Origin: Pyrus communis
Lineage: Eukaryota; Streptophyta; Magnoliopsida; Rosales; Rosaceae
Direction of reading: 5' to 3'
Assembly (NCBI RefSeq): GCF_963583255.1
Contig: NC_084809.1
Location: 4,081,501 to 4,145,500 of the forward strand
DNA length: 64,000 nt
Below, piece after piece: positions 60,321 to 64,000 of the stretch. Numbering within the stretch: position 1 is the stretch's first letter; every line of letters begins with the position of its first letter. The notes beneath the pieces were generated by a model. The model was not told the DNA's origin. It searched no databases and saw nothing but the letters and a program-made list of their open reading frames with translations. A program made the position numbers and the translations under genes.

Positions 60321-63300
60321 GGTGATGGGAGATCTCATCCGTCTGATTCCTCCAAAATTTTGTGTTCCTGTTTTTGTTTTGTGATTTTTTTTTTCTTTTT
60401 TTTTTGGGGTTGATCTTTTACTTAAACTTGCCATTTGAAGCAAGAACAAGGTCTGATCATGATCATGTAATCGCTTATTGTTCATTGAACATTACGCTAA
60501 TAATTTCAATTATATTTGTTTGTTAATTTTTTTTTTATGCCAAATGAAATCAGAAGCCATTTCTACTTAATTGCAAATCACAATACGACACATACAAAAA
60601 CAATTCAATTGATAGTATGCTCCTTTTGTGTCCCTGTGTTTTGTTTTGTGATGGTTTGTTATTGGGTTGATGTTTCTTAGACTTGCCATTTGAAGCAAAA
60701 ACAAGGTCTGACCATGTATGCTAATAATTTCAATGATTTTTCTCCATCACCAGTGTTTCTTCAAAGTGTTTGTTCATTTTTCTTATGACAAATGAAATCG
60801 AAAACCATTTTTATTAATCTGCAAATCACAGTACATACAAAATAAACCGAGAAAAAAAGAAGAAGAAACTTGTGTTGAAACAAACTTTAGTAGCATACAA
60901 CTACATATGGCTTAACTTTTCTTCAAGACCTTCAGCAAATAGATAAGCAAAAGCGCAAATAGATAAGCAAAAGCCTCCATATAACGTTTTTCCAAAACCA
61001 ACCCAACCTTAACTACACCATCGCCATTCTTGCTCTTTTGATAAGATTTCGCCCGTGTTCCGTCTATCGAAAACTACCTCGTGCTTCGCTGCATCCTAAA
61101 ACTCAAACCGGGGTGAACCGGCGGTGGTAATTGTTCTATCAATACTAGGCTGCAGTAGTGTATTCAAGATTCTTGATACGCAAGTCTCTGCACCCTCCAA
61201 AAGGGTCTTGTCCAAACTTCTTATTTTGCATTCAAGGCCACTAACAGTCCAAGAAATTATTTGTTTTCTGCACCCTCCAAAAGGGTCTTATCCAAACTTT
61301 TTTATTTTGCATTCAAGGCCAGTAACAGTCCAAGAAATTATTTATTTTCTGCACCGTCCAAAAGGGTCTTGTCCAAACCTTTTAAATTGCATTCAAGGCC
61401 ACTAACAGTCCATCTTCTCCCAGTAGGAATTTTGTTTTCGCAACTACTCCATGTCCATCCAGATACATTTTGTGAGGATCCTAGAGATTCACACATTATA
61501 TATTATGCGATCAGAAATTATTTAACTTTTTATTTAAAATTAAACACAAATAGTATCTGACGAAAACTGGCGGCACGATATATGATGAACGATTAAGATA
61601 TGGAGATCCCTATGATTCCCACAAAATGGATTCGGAGATGATCCTCTTCCTGCAAACATAAGCGTAACGGCTATATTTTTGATCATGCGGTCCGATTTAA
61701 CGGTTGAAATCGACACTATAAATACCTATGTATTTTTGGTTGATCCAATGGTACAAGTTCAATCGCTTTTTTTTAGTTTTATATTTATATATTTATTAAA
61801 TCCAACGGCTAAGATCATATATGATCAAATCTAACAATAAAAAAAAGATCTAATGTCCCAAATTTAAATTCAATGGCTATAATAATTAAAAAAAATGATT
61901 TAACTCAAAATTCATTCAAAAACTCTATAAAAACCTATGTATTTGTTCAAACATCCACACAAAACTCAAATTTCTCCTATAATTCTTCCAATTTTTCTTT
62001 CTACCATCTTCCAAAATCATTTATATTGATCATGGTTTATTAGTGATTTTTCCATAGTGCTTCATGAGTTTCATATGTCGATTTAGTGATTTTTCAATAT
62101 TTATCGAAATTTAAATATTTAAGGTTAAAATGTGCATAAAATTATTTTTTGATAGTCTATATTTTTTTAAAGTTAATTTTAAAAAAATAGCCTAAATTTA
62201 TTTTCTAATAATTTGGGCTAAAATTTTAGGCCAGAATAGTTGGAGCAGAAAAGTTGTTTCTGAATTAAAACCTAAATTTTACTTCAACGGTTGGAGATGG
62301 TCTAACAGAGGTGTGTAGGGATCGATACTTGGAACCAAAAATCGAAACTGAAACATGAAAAAAATTAGACTGCATTGAACGATACGGTTTTGCCATTTTG
62401 AAACGATTCCATTTCGAAACCGAATCGCAGTCTGAAAAAAGGTTTATTCGATTTTGAACATATGAAACCGCACCGCAAAACTTAAAAGGGTTTTTTTCTT
62501 TGGTTTTTATATTTGCGGAGCTTTTAATTTGGTCCTTGGGATTTTTTCTGGATTTGATCTTGTTGTTCCAGGGTTACAGCTCCGACCCTCGAATTAGTAT
62601 TGCTTGCTGTTTTTCTTGTTTGAGTATTTATATGTAAGTGGTACCATATTGTAAGCAGTTCAATGAAACTCATTAGTCATAACTATATTAACTAGGTACT
62701 ACGATTACAATACATTCAATTCATGCCGAGTATAATACCGCACATAACAGAAATTTATCACAAGAACACCTACTTGTATTCAACGCCATGGATGATATGC
62801 AAGTTAGTCTTCTTCTCCCATTACTCAATAGCTCCCTTACTAAATGAATAAGTCTCAATAATACTTAGGGTTTTTTCACGTATGGGGGCATAGACTATAG
62901 CTTCATATATACACTGCTAGGGTTACACAACTAGCCTATGAACAGTTATATATCCTTATCATCTTAATATTGAATGAGTCCTGTCATGATTCAATATCTT
63001 TGCATTTAATCCTTATCAGGATTCTTTAAGTTAGTTGCATGGAGCTAAGACTCCGTAGTCCTCATGAATTAAAGATTAACTATACCACTTGTATTATAAA
63101 TAGCTCGAGAATAAAGTTAAATGTCATCCAAGTAATATCAACTAACACTCTTTGTCGTTCACTAGAACTTTACACATATGTCCACCGGCCTTAGGCTCTT
63201 CTGCGTAGTGAAGAAAACTCTGTAAAGTCATGTAATTATTGTTGCTTTTGTAGTTTTTGTTTAGAACTTTTCCAGATTATGAATCCCTTTGAGATTGCAG

Positions 63301-64000
63301 TGAAGCCACTAAATCACGACGTCTTTGGTTTAAACTGGTGTACAGTTTGGAATATTATTTGATTTCAGTGGCAATTTGAACCCTTTGGATCGTATTAATG
63401 GCTAAAACATTTAGTTTGCAAATTTGAAACTGAAACTAAAATAATTTAAAACCGAATCAAAGCAAACTAAAATGGTTTCGGTTTTACGCAAAACCACACC
63501 GAACCAATCCAAACTATGCCCACCCCTACATGGCGGCTTACTAACACATAGTCTCACATCTGTTAAAGAAACATACAAATGATGATATAAATATATATTA
63601 AGTGCATATGTTCATTTTTTTGAAATATTATGCTCAAAGGGTAATGCTAAGACCATCTCCAAAGGAGATGTCAAATATGATTAAAAGATATTTAGGTGTT
63701 TTTAATGGATATGTCATATATGATGTGACATGTGAGTCATTTGACTCCTTACTTTCTAACTGTCTTTTTTGACAACAAACAAAGAAGGAGTCAAATATAT
63801 TTAATTGATTTTTTTAATACATGGATCCAATTAACAACCAATAGAATAAAAAACTACAATTAATTTTGATTATTTTTTATTAGTTAATATAACTCTAGGC
63901 CCAATAAAATAATAAATAAATATTTAACACATTCATTGGAAAATAAGAGAATTCAGCATTTGTATTCAATTTGCCACATCAGTCATCAAATAAAATTTTG
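60321..64000. other. Gene-poor right end with tandem repeats and transposon-like debris
   Basis: 60321-60480 is the KIN2-like 3' untranslated region, partly echoed at about 60640-60735 (cttgccatttgaagcaa, aacaaggtctga), a local duplication. 60902-61060 on the minus strand holds a possible decayed exon. 61189-61411 is a tandem repeat. 62300-63540 has retro- or hAT-like features (gtgtaggg at the left, cccctaca at the right) but no proven ends. 63640-64000 resembles a Harbinger-type MITE (ccatctccaaaggagatg) cut by the window edge. No intact gene is seen. Confidence 0.45.
61189..61411. repeat. Tandem repeat, about 2.8 copies of an 80-bp unit
   Basis: Units starting tgcaccctccaaaagggtct lie at 61189, 61269 and 61350, and each contains gcattcaaggccactaacag. 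The open frames of 93 and 99 codons here are repeat translations. Confidence 0.92.

Noticed and set aside
62314..63530. A 1.2 kb element bounded by gtgtaggg and cccctaca
   Set aside because: Inverted ends are only about 8 bp and no target duplication was found; could be chance.
1..64000. CRISPR arrays, bacterial operons, phage or viral cassettes
   Set aside because: Introns, plant gene families and plant retroelements throughout; no direct-repeat/spacer array and no viral replication or capsid-like genes seen.

Overview
This is nuclear DNA of a dicot plant. Genes are sparse, AT-rich and split by GT-AG introns, and they are separated by transposon debris. Cassandra-type TRIM elements with a 5S rRNA-like LTR, plus MITE families I recognise from apple and pear, suggest a Rosaceae genome (Malus/Pyrus-like); the species is inference. 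I resolved eleven protein-coding genes to exon level by joining consensus splice sites in frame; ten are complete and one runs off the left edge.

Layout. 0.6-1.5 kb: first exon of a CONSTANS-like B-box gene (minus; its CCT exon is off the left edge). 6.1-7.7 kb: F-box/LRR/FBD gene (plus). 8.2-11.3 kb: NIK-type LRR receptor kinase in 11 exons (minus). 11.3-20.3 kb: no convincing gene, but a 2.6 kb solo-LTR-like element (TSD GGCAT) carrying a nested Cassandra solo LTR (TSD TTTCA). 20.7-22.7 kb: intronless PPR gene (minus). 24.5-24.9 kb: KIN2/COR6.6-like stress protein (minus). 26.5-29.5 kb: RRP7 ribosome-biogenesis gene in 9 exons (plus). 31.8-34.2 kb: S-adenosylmethionine decarboxylase with its tiny and small upstream ORFs (minus). 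38.4-41.8 kb: TBC Rab-GAP (minus). 42.1-43.0 kb: rearranged Cassandra element (TSD ATTAA). 44.0-47.8 kb: FTSHi3, a protease-less chloroplast FtsH homologue (plus), whose first intron holds a plastid DNA insertion. 49.5-51.9 kb: proline dehydrogenase (minus). 54.2-56.0 kb: fold-back Mutator-like element with doubled arms (9-bp TSD). 56.2-57.0 kb: poly-A retroposed insert (15-bp TSD). 58.0-59.4 kb: solo LTR (TSD TGGCC). 59.8-60.3 kb: second KIN2-like gene (plus). 60.3-64 kb: repeats and AT-rich sequence.

The genes are not an operon-like system. They form a conserved syntenic block: from memory, NIK1 / PPR / KIN / SAMDC / Rab-GAP occur in this order on Arabidopsis chromosome 5, and FTSHi3 / Rab-GAP / SAMDC / LEA / PPR on chromosome 3. 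Several genes concern stress and metabolism (polyamine synthesis, proline catabolism, cold/ABA proteins). I found no wholly new biological system. The most notable items are the plastid rDNA/trnI insert in a gene for a plastid protein, the Cassandra copy with an expanded LTR and an extra terminus, the double-armed fold-back element, and the SAMDC upstream-ORF pair.
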